From positions 1-35,076 of the forward strand of contig PKTD01000068.1 in assembly GCA_002869315.1 (NCBI GenBank): 35,076 nucleotides of DNA. The letters run 5' to 3'. Under the pieces are notes generated by a model, which worked only from the letters and a program-made list of their open reading frames with translations, searched no databases and was not told the origin of the DNA. A program made the position numbers and the translations under genes. This document shows positions 1-8,126 of the stretch, piece after piece. How positions within the stretch are numbered: position 1 is the stretch's first letter; each line of letters begins with the position of its first letter. Source of the stretch: Marinilabiliales bacterium (GTDB taxonomy: Bacteria; Bacteroidota; Bacteroidia; Bacteroidales; F082).

Positions 1-242
1 AAATATTTATGTAGCCAGGCTCCAAAACTCTGCCCAAGGAAAAAAGCAGCAACTAAAAATACATAAGTATACCAGGCAAAACCAATATGCTCGAATATTC
101 GCAGGGCTATAATGAAAGGTACCGGAATGTGAATAGCTAAAACCCATTGCCAACTAAATTTTTTGACATTGGCCCTCCAGTATCCAAATGGAATGTTGAA
201 GATAAATACCCCAAGGCTAATTATTAATAATCTTAAAAACAT
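1..242 (-). CDS. Partial hypothetical membrane protein (N-terminal ~80 aa, runs off the window start)
   Basis: Read on the minus strand from the ATG at 242: MFLRLLIISLGVFIFNIPFGYWRANVKKFSWQWVLAIHIPVPFIIALRIFEHIGFAWYTYVFLVAAFFLGQSFGAWLHKY...; open with hydrophobic segments; not in the ORF track because it is truncated. Confidence 0.7.
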   Translation of the reverse strand, partial: MFLRLLIISLGVFIFNIPFGYWRANVKKFSWQWVLAIHIPVPFIIALRIFEHIGFAWYTYVFLVAAFFLGQSFGAWLHKY

Positions 243-408
243 ATCTTACTATTCAATTTCACTTACATCAAAGTTAATACTTTTTCAGAGTTTTCACTTC
301 TTCGATTCTTGAGCAACAATATTTTAAATTTGTGAAGAATATGTTAAATGTTTGAATTACTGCAACTAATAAAATATTTTTGAGGTCTCTTTAGAAACAT
401 TCTTAATT

Positions 409-1980
409 ATGATTAAAAAATTTACCTCTTTAATATTCACATTACTATTTTCAATCTCAATAATTAATGGACAATCGTTTAGTTGGGGCGACTCAGAAGA
501 GACAGGTTATGAAATGAATCCCAATATGGTTAAATCCATTAATGTAACTTCTCCTGACGGTTCTGTTTGGTTTGTAAGTATGAAGGAAAAAATAATGAGT
601 TATCAAAATATGATGGGAGATTGCTTTTTAATCCATTATAATGCTGAAGGTGAACGTCAGGCTGAATACATCATAAATGGGGCTCTCATAGTAAATACTG
701 CTACAGTTGACGATGCAGGTAATTTAATAATTGCCGGTGATTATTACGGACAGGGGATTGAATTTTGGGAGGGAAGTAGCCTGGCAGGTGAAGAAAATCA
801 GTTGGATGGGTGTATTGCTAAAATTTCTCCCCAAGGAAATGTAAACTGGTTAAAAAACATAGATGAGTTTAATGGTGAATACATTTCAGTTCAAGACCTT
901 AATTTTTTTAACAATAAAATATACCTAGCTAGCTCCTCCTGGGCAGCCACTTTTGTTTCTACTATCGATGAAGACTTAAATTATAATACTATTATCACCC
1001 AGAATGATGTTAGTCTGGCCTCGGATATTGATATCGACTCCGAATCCAATATTTATGTTACAGGCTCATGTGCGGGCATATCAAGTACTTATAATGGTGT
1101 AGAATATCCTGCTACATTTACCTATACCAAATATCTGGTAAAATATAATTCAGATTATGAGGTTCAATGGGTTGAATATGTTGAAGATGTAACCTGTGTA
1201 TTTCCAAATATCAAAATAGATAATGAGGATAATATTTATTGGGCTGGTCAACTTTATAATGAAAGTACCTTTGATACAATTACTTTAAATGGCCCCAGTT
1301 GGGTAAACGATTTTTATATTGTAAAATACAATCCTGAAGGTCATGCTTTATGGGCAAGAGAACTGGAAGAAACCACTGTAGGCGATGCTCAAATTGCCAG
1401 TCTTGATGCCTTGGTTATTTTGCCCGACAACTCAATTGTAGTTGCATGCAAGTCGAGAGGTACTATCGATTGGGGGAATGGTATTATTACTAACAGTGAT
1501 ATCATGGAATACAGAGTTGTATTGCTTAATATTAATGGGGAAGGCATTGCTCAATGGGCCAAATCAGGGGGTAATGATTCTTATTCTACTGTAAATTCAA
1601 TTTCATCCAATGATGAAGGTGATTTATTTGTTTCAGGAATTGCAAATGAGACTATGTATTTTGATGATGTTGAAATTAGCAGCGAAACATTTTACTATCC
1701 TTTTATTGTTGATTTAGAAACTGGAATTGTAACAGGAAGTAATAATAATGCAATTGATAATGAAATTGTAATAAGCCCCAATCCTGCAACAAATTACTTT
1801 AATATTTCGCTTGTAAGCAGAAACTTAAAATCAATACAGATTTTTGCTTTAAATGGAAAAATGCTAATGGAAAGTGAAACAAGTCATCTAAATATTCAGA
1901 GTTTTGATTCCGGTATTTATTTAGTTAAGATCACTACAGTTGATGGAAATATTACAAGCAAAAAACTAATAGTTCAATAA
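409..1980 (+). CDS. Secreted beta-propeller/SBBP-like repeat protein with T9SS type A C-terminal sorting domain
   Basis: Signal peptide MIKKFTSLIFTLLFSISIINGQ; repeated D.(D/E)xNIY(V/W)xG-type segments; C-terminal ISPNPATNYFNISL...GIYLVKITTVDGNITSKKLIVQ typical of Por secretion CTD. Confidence 0.85.
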   Translation: MIKKFTSLIFTLLFSISIINGQSFSWGDSEETGYEMNPNMVKSINVTSPDGSVWFVSMKEKIMSYQNMMGDCFLIHYNAEGERQAEYIINGALIVNTATVDDAGNLIIAGDYYGQGIEFWEGSSLAGEENQLDGCIAKISPQGNVNWLKNIDEFNGEYISVQDLNFFNNKIYLASSSWAATFVSTIDEDLNYNTIITQNDVSLASDIDIDSESNIYVTGSCAGISSTYNGVEYPATFTYTKYLVKYNSDYEVQWVEYVEDVTCVFPNIKIDNEDNIYWAGQLYNESTFDTITLNGPSWVNDFYIVKYNPEGHALWARELEETTVGDAQIASLDALVILPDNSIVVACKSRGTIDWGNGIITNSDIMEYRVVLLNINGEGIAQWAKSGGNDSYSTVNSISSNDEGDLFVSGIANETMYFDDVEISSETFYYPFIVDLETGIVTGSNNNAIDNEIVISPNPATNYFNISLVSRNLKSIQIFALNGKMLMESETSHLNIQSFDSGIYLVKITTVDGNITSKKLIVQ

Positions 1981-2055
1981 ATAAAGTGTGGGTTTTTGTT
2001 TTCATAAAACAGCCTGCATTTTAAAAATATTCCTTTACATTTGTAAAAAAATTGC

Positions 2056-2772
2056 ATGGAAGTACTAGACCTATTTAAACAAAACAAGAAACAACTAGCT
2101 GTTTTAATTGATCCAGACAAACTTGAAACAGAGGAACTAATTAAAACAGCAAATATCTCAAAAGAAGCCGATGTTGATTATATTTTTGTAGGAGGCAGTT
2201 TATTAACCAGTGACGATCTTTTCAGGTCTGTCAGAACTTTAAAGGAAAGTTGCGATATTCCCATTGTTCTTTTCCCGGGTAATACTTATCAAATTAGTCG
2301 TAATGCTGATGCTTTATTATTTTTATCATTGATTTCGGGTAGAAATCCGGATATGCTCATAGGAATGCATGTGCTTGCTGCCCCTTATATTAAATTATCA
2401 GGACTAAATACTATCCCAACCGGATATATGCTTATAGACAGTGGTAAACCCACATCTGTAACTTATATGAGCAATTCACTACCCATTCCACACGACAAAA
2501 AAGATATTGCCGCCTGTACTGCTATGGCAGGAGAGATGCTTGGACTTCAACTGATTTTTATGGATGCAGGAAGTGGCGCTGATAAAACAATTACTGAAGA
2601 AATGGTAAGTTTTGTTAAACAATCAATTGATGTCCCTCTTATAATAGGTGGAGGTGTGAAATCACCTGAGAAATTAAAGAGCCTTTATGATGCCGGAGCA
2701 GATATTGTTGTTGTAGGTAATTGTTTTGAATCAAATCCTGAACTTATATACAAATTCGCAGAAATGCGATAA
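2056..2772 (+). CDS. Geranylgeranylglyceryl phosphate synthase family protein (GGGPS/PcrB-like)
   Basis: TIM-barrel prenyltransferase with AVLIDPDK, FVGGS, FPG(N)xxQ, YMLIDSGK, MDAGSGA, PLIIGGGVKSPEK and GADIVVVGN motifs. Confidence 0.9.
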   Translation: MEVLDLFKQNKKQLAVLIDPDKLETEELIKTANISKEADVDYIFVGGSLLTSDDLFRSVRTLKESCDIPIVLFPGNTYQISRNADALLFLSLISGRNPDMLIGMHVLAAPYIKLSGLNTIPTGYMLIDSGKPTSVTYMSNSLPIPHDKKDIAACTAMAGEMLGLQLIFMDAGSGADKTITEEMVSFVKQSIDVPLIIGGGVKSPEKLKSLYDAGADIVVVGNCFESNPELIYKFAEMR

Positions 2773-2910
2773 TTATTTGCATATTTAATAACCTAATAAA
2801 AAGATTAGTTAAGTTTGCCCATCGATTTTATTTATCGTTAAACTTTTAGAGTAATTTATCTATTTAATTAAAGTTATTTCTTGGCTTTTATTGTAATAAA
2901 ATTTTTTGAA

Positions 2911-5046
2911 ATGAAGAGATTAATTGTTATCACATTATTGTTAATGCTAGGCGTTCAGGGTTTTACCCAAAAAAAAGAACTTACCATTGAAGATGCAAAT
3001 TATATGAATGCCTCCCTTTATCCCGTAAGGATTTCCAATTTGAACTGGATGGATAAAGGAGATTATTATACTTATTCAAAAAACAATTCAATATATTTAG
3101 TTTCTGCCAAGAGAGGCACTGAAAAACTTTTGATTGATTTGGATATATTAAATGGTGATCTAAGAAGAAATGGTATCGACTCAGTTAAACGAATGCACTC
3201 CTTAATGTTCAGTGATAAAGATAATTGCAAGTTCCGGCTAAAGGATGATTATTATGCATATAGCTTATCAACAAACAAGATAGAATTATTAAATACACTT
3301 GACAAAGAGGCACAAAATAAAACATCAAATAAGGCTAATAGCAATATTGCTTATACAATAGAAAACAATCTTTATGTTGCTGTTAATGGAAATCAAACAC
3401 AAATTACCAATGATGAAGATAAGGGAATTGTAAATGGACAAAGTGTTCACCGAAATGAATTTGGTATAAGCGGTGGTATTTTCTGGTCGCCCGATGGAAA
3501 TAAAATTGCCTTCTATCGTATGGATGAAACTATGGTTGAAGACTACCCAATAGTTAATGTTACGACTGATATTGCAACTCTGGAGAATACAAAATACCCT
3601 ATGGCAGGCAGAACCAGTCATCATGTTAGTCTGGGAATTTATGATATTGCCAGTGGAGAAACAGTATTTATGAAAACCGGTGTGCCTTTGGATCAATATC
3701 TCACAACTGTGACTTGGGGACCTGAAGGTAAATATATGTATATCAGTTTGCTGAATCGTGATCAGAATCACCTTAAGTTAAATAAATATGACCTTGTAAC
3801 AGGTAATTTTGTGAAAACTCTTTTCGAGGAAAAAGATGACAAATATGTAGAGCCTGAAACTCCACTTTATTTTAATCCTTCTGATCCATCACAATTTATT
3901 TGGATTAGTGAAAGAAATGGTTTTAACCATATGTATTTATACGATACCGAAGGTAATCTGATAAATCAAATTACCAAAGGCAATTGGCTTGTAACGGCTT
4001 TTAAAGGTTTTTATGGAAAGAAATCGGAAAAGATATATTTTATGGCTACTAAGGATGGTTACCTTCAGGATAATTTGTATTCCGTTAATTTAGATGACCT
4101 GGCCATCACAAGAATTACACCTGATCATGGAACTCATTATGCAATTATCAGTAAAGATGGGAAATACATTATTGATGCATATAGCAATACTGAAAGCAGC
4201 CGTAAATATGTAATGCTTGACTACAAAGGAAAATTGCTGAGAACTATTAAGGAGCCGAATAATATTTTAGATGAGTATAATTTAGGCGAAACCAAGTTAG
4301 TTGAATTAAGCGCTCAAGACGGAACTCCTCTTCAGGCCAGAATAATTTTGCCTACTGATTTCGATGAAAACAAAAAGTATCCCGTATTTTTATATGTATA
4401 TGGAGGTCCTCATGCTCAGTTAATTACCGATTCGTGGTTGAGTGGCGCAGGTTTGTTTTTAAATTATATGGCCACCAGAGGATACATAGTATTTACTTTG
4501 GATAACAGAGGCTCTGCAAATCGTGGAAGAGATTTCGAACAGTCGATTTTTCGCAATTGCGGAAGTGTGGAGGTTGATGACCAGATGCTTGGTGTAGATT
4601 ATCTTAAGAGCCTGCCTTATGTTGATACTGCAAGGCTAGGAGTTGATGGATGGAGTTATGGAGGCTTTATGACTATTTCACTTATGCTTGATAATCCGGG
4701 TGTTTTTAAAGTAGGCTGTGCCGGTGGACCAGTAATCGACTGGAAATATTATGAGATTATGTATGGTGAACGTTATATGGATACAACGGAAACAAATCCA
4801 GAAGGTTATGAAAATTCAAGTCTGCTGAATAAAGTTGATAATTTGGAAGGCGATTTATTAGTCATTCACGGAACATCAGATCCTACAGTTGTATGGCAAA
4901 ATAGTTTGCAGTTTATTAAATCATGCGTTGATAAAAACAAGATGGTTGACTATTTTGTATATCCAGGCCATGGCCATAATGTTAGAGGAAAAGACAGAAT
5001 TCATCTCTATAAAAAAATTGTAAAATATTTTGATGACAATTTGTAG
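2911..5046 (+). CDS. Dipeptidyl peptidase IV-type S9 prolyl oligopeptidase family serine peptidase
   Basis: N-terminal DPPIV propeller; catalytic GWSYGGFM (Ser), HGTSDPTVVWQNS (Asp) and GHGHNVRG (His). The track start at 2881 is TTG; ATG 2911 gives MKRLIVITLLLMLGVQGFTQ, a signal peptide. Confidence 0.9.
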   Translation: MKRLIVITLLLMLGVQGFTQKKELTIEDANYMNASLYPVRISNLNWMDKGDYYTYSKNNSIYLVSAKRGTEKLLIDLDILNGDLRRNGIDSVKRMHSLMFSDKDNCKFRLKDDYYAYSLSTNKIELLNTLDKEAQNKTSNKANSNIAYTIENNLYVAVNGNQTQITNDEDKGIVNGQSVHRNEFGISGGIFWSPDGNKIAFYRMDETMVEDYPIVNVTTDIATLENTKYPMAGRTSHHVSLGIYDIASGETVFMKTGVPLDQYLTTVTWGPEGKYMYISLLNRDQNHLKLNKYDLVTGNFVKTLFEEKDDKYVEPETPLYFNPSDPSQFIWISERNGFNHMYLYDTEGNLINQITKGNWLVTAFKGFYGKKSEKIYFMATKDGYLQDNLYSVNLDDLAITRITPDHGTHYAIISKDGKYIIDAYSNTESSRKYVMLDYKGKLLRTIKEPNNILDEYNLGETKLVELSAQDGTPLQARIILPTDFDENKKYPVFLYVYGGPHAQLITDSWLSGAGLFLNYMATRGYIVFTLDNRGSANRGRDFEQSIFRNCGSVEVDDQMLGVDYLKSLPYVDTARLGVDGWSYGGFMTISLMLDNPGVFKVGCAGGPVIDWKYYEIMYGERYMDTTETNPEGYENSSLLNKVDNLEGDLLVIHGTSDPTVVWQNSLQFIKSCVDKNKMVDYFVYPGHGHNVRGKDRIHLYKKIVKYFDDNL

Positions 5047-5054
5047 AGGTATAT

Positions 5055-6449
5055 TTAAACGTCGTCTTTTTTAGCACTTACAAACACTGTACTTATGGCT
5101 CCCAGTATTAGGAATACACCTGCCATTAATATGGAGTATAAGGGGTTCATATTAAAGAAGTATTTCAATATTAATCCGCCAAATATTCCGTTTACTATTT
5201 GAGGGATGGTAATTGACATATTAAACAATCCCATGAAAATTCCCATTTGTTTTGGAGGAACAGCATTGGCAAGCATGGCATAAGGCATGGCCAGTATACT
5301 TCCCCATGCGATACCAATTCCTATCATTGGCACAATCAGATATGTGGAATCTCCAATAATATAGAATGAAAGCAATGATAAACCTCCTATAGTTAATGCC
5401 AGAGCATGTGTAAACCGCCTTCCAATTCTTTTGGATAAGACAGGTAATCCCAACGCAATAATTGCAGAAACCCCATTGTAGACACCGAATAATATTCCTA
5501 CCCAGTCGCCGGCCTCCTGATATGCAACACTATTAGGATCGCTGGTGCCGTAAAAATGCTGTGCAACGGCAGGTGTAGTATATACCCACATAGAGAATAA
5601 TGCAAACCATGAAAAGAACTGAACAACAAGAAGTTGTATCATAACTTTAGGTATCTTAAACCCCTTTGGTTTTTCTACTTCATCTGCTTCATCATCTTCA
5701 TAAAATTCAGGCGGGTACTCTGGTGTTGTAAAAATAGTCCATAATATAGAGGAGATTAAAACTATGGCACCTACATAAAAGGAGTAAACAACATAATCTG
5801 GAACCATGCCTTCTTCAGTTGTGTCAAGACCAATTCCAAACCAATGATTCAGCATATAGGGTAACCATGAGCCAACAACGGCGCCAATACCAATGAGAAC
5901 AGTTTGTGTAGAAAAACCAAGCGTATGTTGTTCATCGGGAAGTTTATCAGCTACCAGAGCACGAAACGGTTCCATGGAAATATTCATGGAGGCGTCCATT
6001 ATCATTAGCATACCACCACCTATAAACATTGGGGCAATATAGCCAGCGAAGTGCGGAGCATTGGGCATTAAAATTAATGCTGTACTTGTAAGTAATGCAC
6101 CTATCAAAAAATAGGGTCTCCTACGACCCAGAGAATTCCAGGTTCTGTCGCTGAAATAACCTATTATTGGTTGTACTATCATTCCAGTAATAGGTGCCAC
6201 AAGCCAAAACCAACTTAGGTGATGAACATCAGCACCAAAGGTTAATAATATTCTTGAAGCATTAGCATTTTGAAGAGCAAAGCCAAACTGAATACCCAGA
6301 AAGCCTACACTCATATTCCATATTTCCCAAAAACTTAATCGTGGTTTTTTAATCATGCTTAAAATTTTGCCGAAGTTAAATAAAAATGCTTTTCCGAAGT
6401 CGGTCACTGGCTTAAGCTTAGTTGCTTGTTTATGTGAGTGTTTATTCAA
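5055..6449 (-). CDS. MFS transporter, SLC45/GPH-like sugar transporter family
   Basis: Multiple TM helices; WFWLVAPITGMIVQPIIGYFSDRTWNSLGRRRPYFLIGAL motif typical of SLC45-like carriers. Confidence 0.8.
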   Translation of the reverse strand: MNKHSHKQATKLKPVTDFGKAFLFNFGKILSMIKKPRLSFWEIWNMSVGFLGIQFGFALQNANASRILLTFGADVHHLSWFWLVAPITGMIVQPIIGYFSDRTWNSLGRRRPYFLIGALLTSTALILMPNAPHFAGYIAPMFIGGGMLMIMDASMNISMEPFRALVADKLPDEQHTLGFSTQTVLIGIGAVVGSWLPYMLNHWFGIGLDTTEEGMVPDYVVYSFYVGAIVLISSILWTIFTTPEYPPEFYEDDEADEVEKPKGFKIPKVMIQLLVVQFFSWFALFSMWVYTTPAVAQHFYGTSDPNSVAYQEAGDWVGILFGVYNGVSAIIALGLPVLSKRIGRRFTHALALTIGGLSLLSFYIIGDSTYLIVPMIGIGIAWGSILAMPYAMLANAVPPKQMGIFMGLFNMSITIPQIVNGIFGGLILKYFFNMNPLYSILMAGVFLILGAISTVFVSAKKDDV

Positions 6450-6498
6450 ATAACATTTAGGTTATTTAAAACGATTGCGTAAAATGATAAATTTGAAG

Positions 6499-6531
6499 TT
6501 TGATTTCTTAATTTTTGAATTATTATACTTG
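6499..6531 (+). promoter_or_regulatory. Candidate Bacteroidota promoter (TTTG-N21-TATACTTG)
   Basis: TTTG at 6499-6502 and TATACTTG (one mismatch to TAnnTTTG) at 6524-6531, just upstream of ATG 6537. Confidence 0.35.
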
Positions 6532-6536
6532 TGATT

Positions 6537-7109
6537 ATGGAAAAGGATAGATGTGATTGGCCCAACGGAAAAGAAAATGATACTATTTATCATGATAATG
6601 AGTGGGGAGTACCCCTTCATGACGATGATAAACTTTTTGAATTTATAATATTAGATGGTTTCCAGGCCGGTTTAAGTTGGTCAACCATCCTCAATAAAAG
6701 GGAAAACTTTCGCATCGCCTTCGATAATTTCGATGCAAGGAAAATTTCTCAATATAATGAGAATAAGGTGCAATCTCTTTTGAAAGATGCTGGAATTATC
6801 AGGAATAAACTCAAGATTAGGGCTGCAATCTCAAATGCCATTTGTTTTCTGGAAATACAAAAGGAATTTGGAAGTTTTGATAAGTATATCTGGCAATTTA
6901 CCAAATGGAAAACTATTCAAAATAAATGGACTACAATGTCAGAAATTCCGGTTAGCACTCCTGAATCAGATGCTATGAGCAAGGATTTAAAGAAAAGAGG
7001 GTTTAAGTTTGTGGGAACAACAATTTGTTATGCCTTTATGCAGGCTGCAGGCATGGTTAACGATCATATAGTAAGTTGTTTTAGGCATGATGAGGTGAAA
7101 CAAAATTAA
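6537..7109 (+). CDS. tag: DNA-3-methyladenine glycosylase I
   Basis: RCDWPNGKENDTIYHDNEWGVPLHDDDKLFEFIILDGFQAGLSW plus C-terminal NDHIVSCFRH, the Tag Zn-ligand pattern. Track start 6531 is GTG; ATG 6537 preferred. Confidence 0.92.
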   Translation: MEKDRCDWPNGKENDTIYHDNEWGVPLHDDDKLFEFIILDGFQAGLSWSTILNKRENFRIAFDNFDARKISQYNENKVQSLLKDAGIIRNKLKIRAAISNAICFLEIQKEFGSFDKYIWQFTKWKTIQNKWTTMSEIPVSTPESDAMSKDLKKRGFKFVGTTICYAFMQAAGMVNDHIVSCFRHDEVKQN

Positions 7110-7110
7110 A

Positions 7111-7132
7111 AAGGCCGGCATTTGCCGACCTT
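7111..7132 (-). terminator. Rho-independent terminator between convergent genes (best U-tract on the minus strand)
   Basis: aaggccggca/tgccgacctt stem with one mismatch; followed on the minus strand by TTTTTAATTTTG. Confidence 0.65.
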
Positions 7133-7153
7133 AATATTTCCAAATCTATGTGA

Positions 7154-7411
7154 TTAATTCACTAAATTCTTTTCCAGATTTTCAATAATTTTTTTATTTA
7201 CTTTTCTTGGGTTTTTTGACTTGAATTTTTTCAATTCTTTTAAAGCAGCCTGTCCGCTTTCATAAAGGCCCACCGGATTCTTATCGTAATCGTAACTGCC
7301 TATACAATATTCCAATTTTGATTTGATTTCTTCTTGTGAATTTATATTTAGTTTTTCAAAAACCTTTACTGCTTCTTCACAAGCATTTCTGAATTTTTCT
7401 GTTGTTGTCAT
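7154..7411 (-). CDS. Small hypothetical protein (85 aa)
   Basis: ATG-initiated ORF with helical, lysine-rich composition, isolated, with a terminator just downstream; family not recognised. Confidence 0.6.
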   Translation of the reverse strand: MTTTEKFRNACEEAVKVFEKLNINSQEEIKSKLEYCIGSYDYDKNPVGLYESGQAALKELKKFKSKNPRKVNKKIIENLEKNLVN

Positions 7412-7703
7412 AATCCAAATTTTATTTATTAATTACAGAGCAAAAATAAAATGCTTTTAATCATTTGTTTATTATGTGGTTAAAATATTGTTAGGTTTTC
7501 ACAAAAAACTCATCATAGTATTTTAATACTTTGAAAGTCCTAATTAATAACGTTTGCGGAAATTTGAAAAATGATGGATTATTTTCATTGATACTTAAAA
7601 GTTATTCTGTATTAGCATTAAAACCTGTATCCTCTTGGAGTCTAGTGGTCTATTTATTTAGTAATTAGCGGGATTAACTACGTTGATCCCTTAAGGGGGA
7701 GTT

Positions 7704-7854
7704 GCAAAGCATTAAATACCATGGATTCACTTACATGAATCCCTGTTTTTTATTTTCAACCTCACTACAGCAAATGCCTTCGGCAATGCTTCGTTTCGTT
7801 TGAAAATAAAAAATACCCATCAGTCTTTCGACTGATGAGTATTTAATGCTTTGC
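7704..7854. repeat. Nested inverted-repeat (cloverleaf-like) element abutting the tRNA-Ser 3' end
   Basis: Perfect 16-bp terminal inverted repeats: 7704-7719 gcaaagcattaaatac and 7839-7854 gtatttaatgctttgc. Inside: hairpin ggattca/tgaatcc (7723-7742), perfect 14-bp stem ttttttattttcaa/ttgaaaataaaaaa (7746-7759/7800-7813), mini-hairpin tgcc-ttc-ggca (7775-7785), hairpin catcagtc/gactgatg (7818-7837). Confidence 0.85.
7811..7844 (-). terminator. Putative intrinsic terminator of tRNA-Ser
   Basis: Minus strand reads AAATACtCATCAGTC-gaaa-GACTGATGgGTATTTTTTATTTTC: 14-bp stem with one mismatch followed by a T-rich tract, just downstream of the tRNA. Confidence 0.65.
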
Positions 7855-7941
7855 GGAGAGAGCGGGATTCGAACCCGCGGTACACTTTTGGCGTACACAC
7901 GCTTTCCAAGCGTGCTCCTTAAGCCACTCGGACACCTCTCC
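7854..7941 (-). tRNA. tRNA-Ser (anticodon GGA)
   Basis: Minus strand GGAGAGGTGTCCGAGTGGCTTAAGGAGCACGCTTGGAAAGCGTGTGTACGCCAAAAGTGTACCGCGGGTTCGAATCCCGCTCTCTCC+G: anticodon loop CTTGGAAAG, long variable arm, T-loop GGTTCGAATCC, 7-bp acceptor; CCA not encoded. Confidence 0.97.
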
Positions 7942-8104
7942 AGTATTATGGCTCTGTTTTTAGAGAGGGCAAAAATATAAAATATATTCAAAACTTTATG
8001 TTTTAATTGAATTTAATAAAAAACCTCGTTTTATAATTTAAATTATTGATTTACAGCTTAACATATTAATAAGCTCCCAACCTGCTTCCTATGCTTTTTT
8101 CTCA

Positions 8105-8112
8105 TATTTTTG
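8105..8112 (+). promoter_or_regulatory. Candidate Bacteroidota -7 element TATTTTTG upstream of thiL
   Basis: TAnnTTTG match 14 bp upstream of ATG 8127; lies inside the N-terminal extension of the track ORF. Confidence 0.4.
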
Positions 8113-8126
8113 CAAAAATTTTATAT

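Noticed and set aside
2810-2848. Imperfect inverted repeat aagttt...cgat...atcg...aaactt after the GGGPS gene
   Set aside because: Short interrupted arms in AT-rich DNA; not convincing as a terminator or regulatory RNA.
3325-3771. Antisense ORF of 148 aa within the DPP-IV gene
   Set aside because: Fully contained opposite a well-supported CDS; composition looks like antisense translation, no recognisable domain.
7667-7869. 9-bp direct repeat agcgggatt at 7667-7675 and within the tRNA 3' part at 7861-7869, a possible att-like duplication
   Set aside because: Too short, sits outside the element ends, and no integrase or island is present; likely chance in this context.
7731-7991. Track ORF of 86 aa on the minus strand (MNIFYIFALSKNRAIILERCPSGLRSTLGKRVYAKSVPRV...)
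   Set aside because: Runs straight through the tRNA-Ser; the ERCPSGLRSTLGKRVYAKSVPRVRIPLSP stretch is a translated tRNA, a common misannotation.
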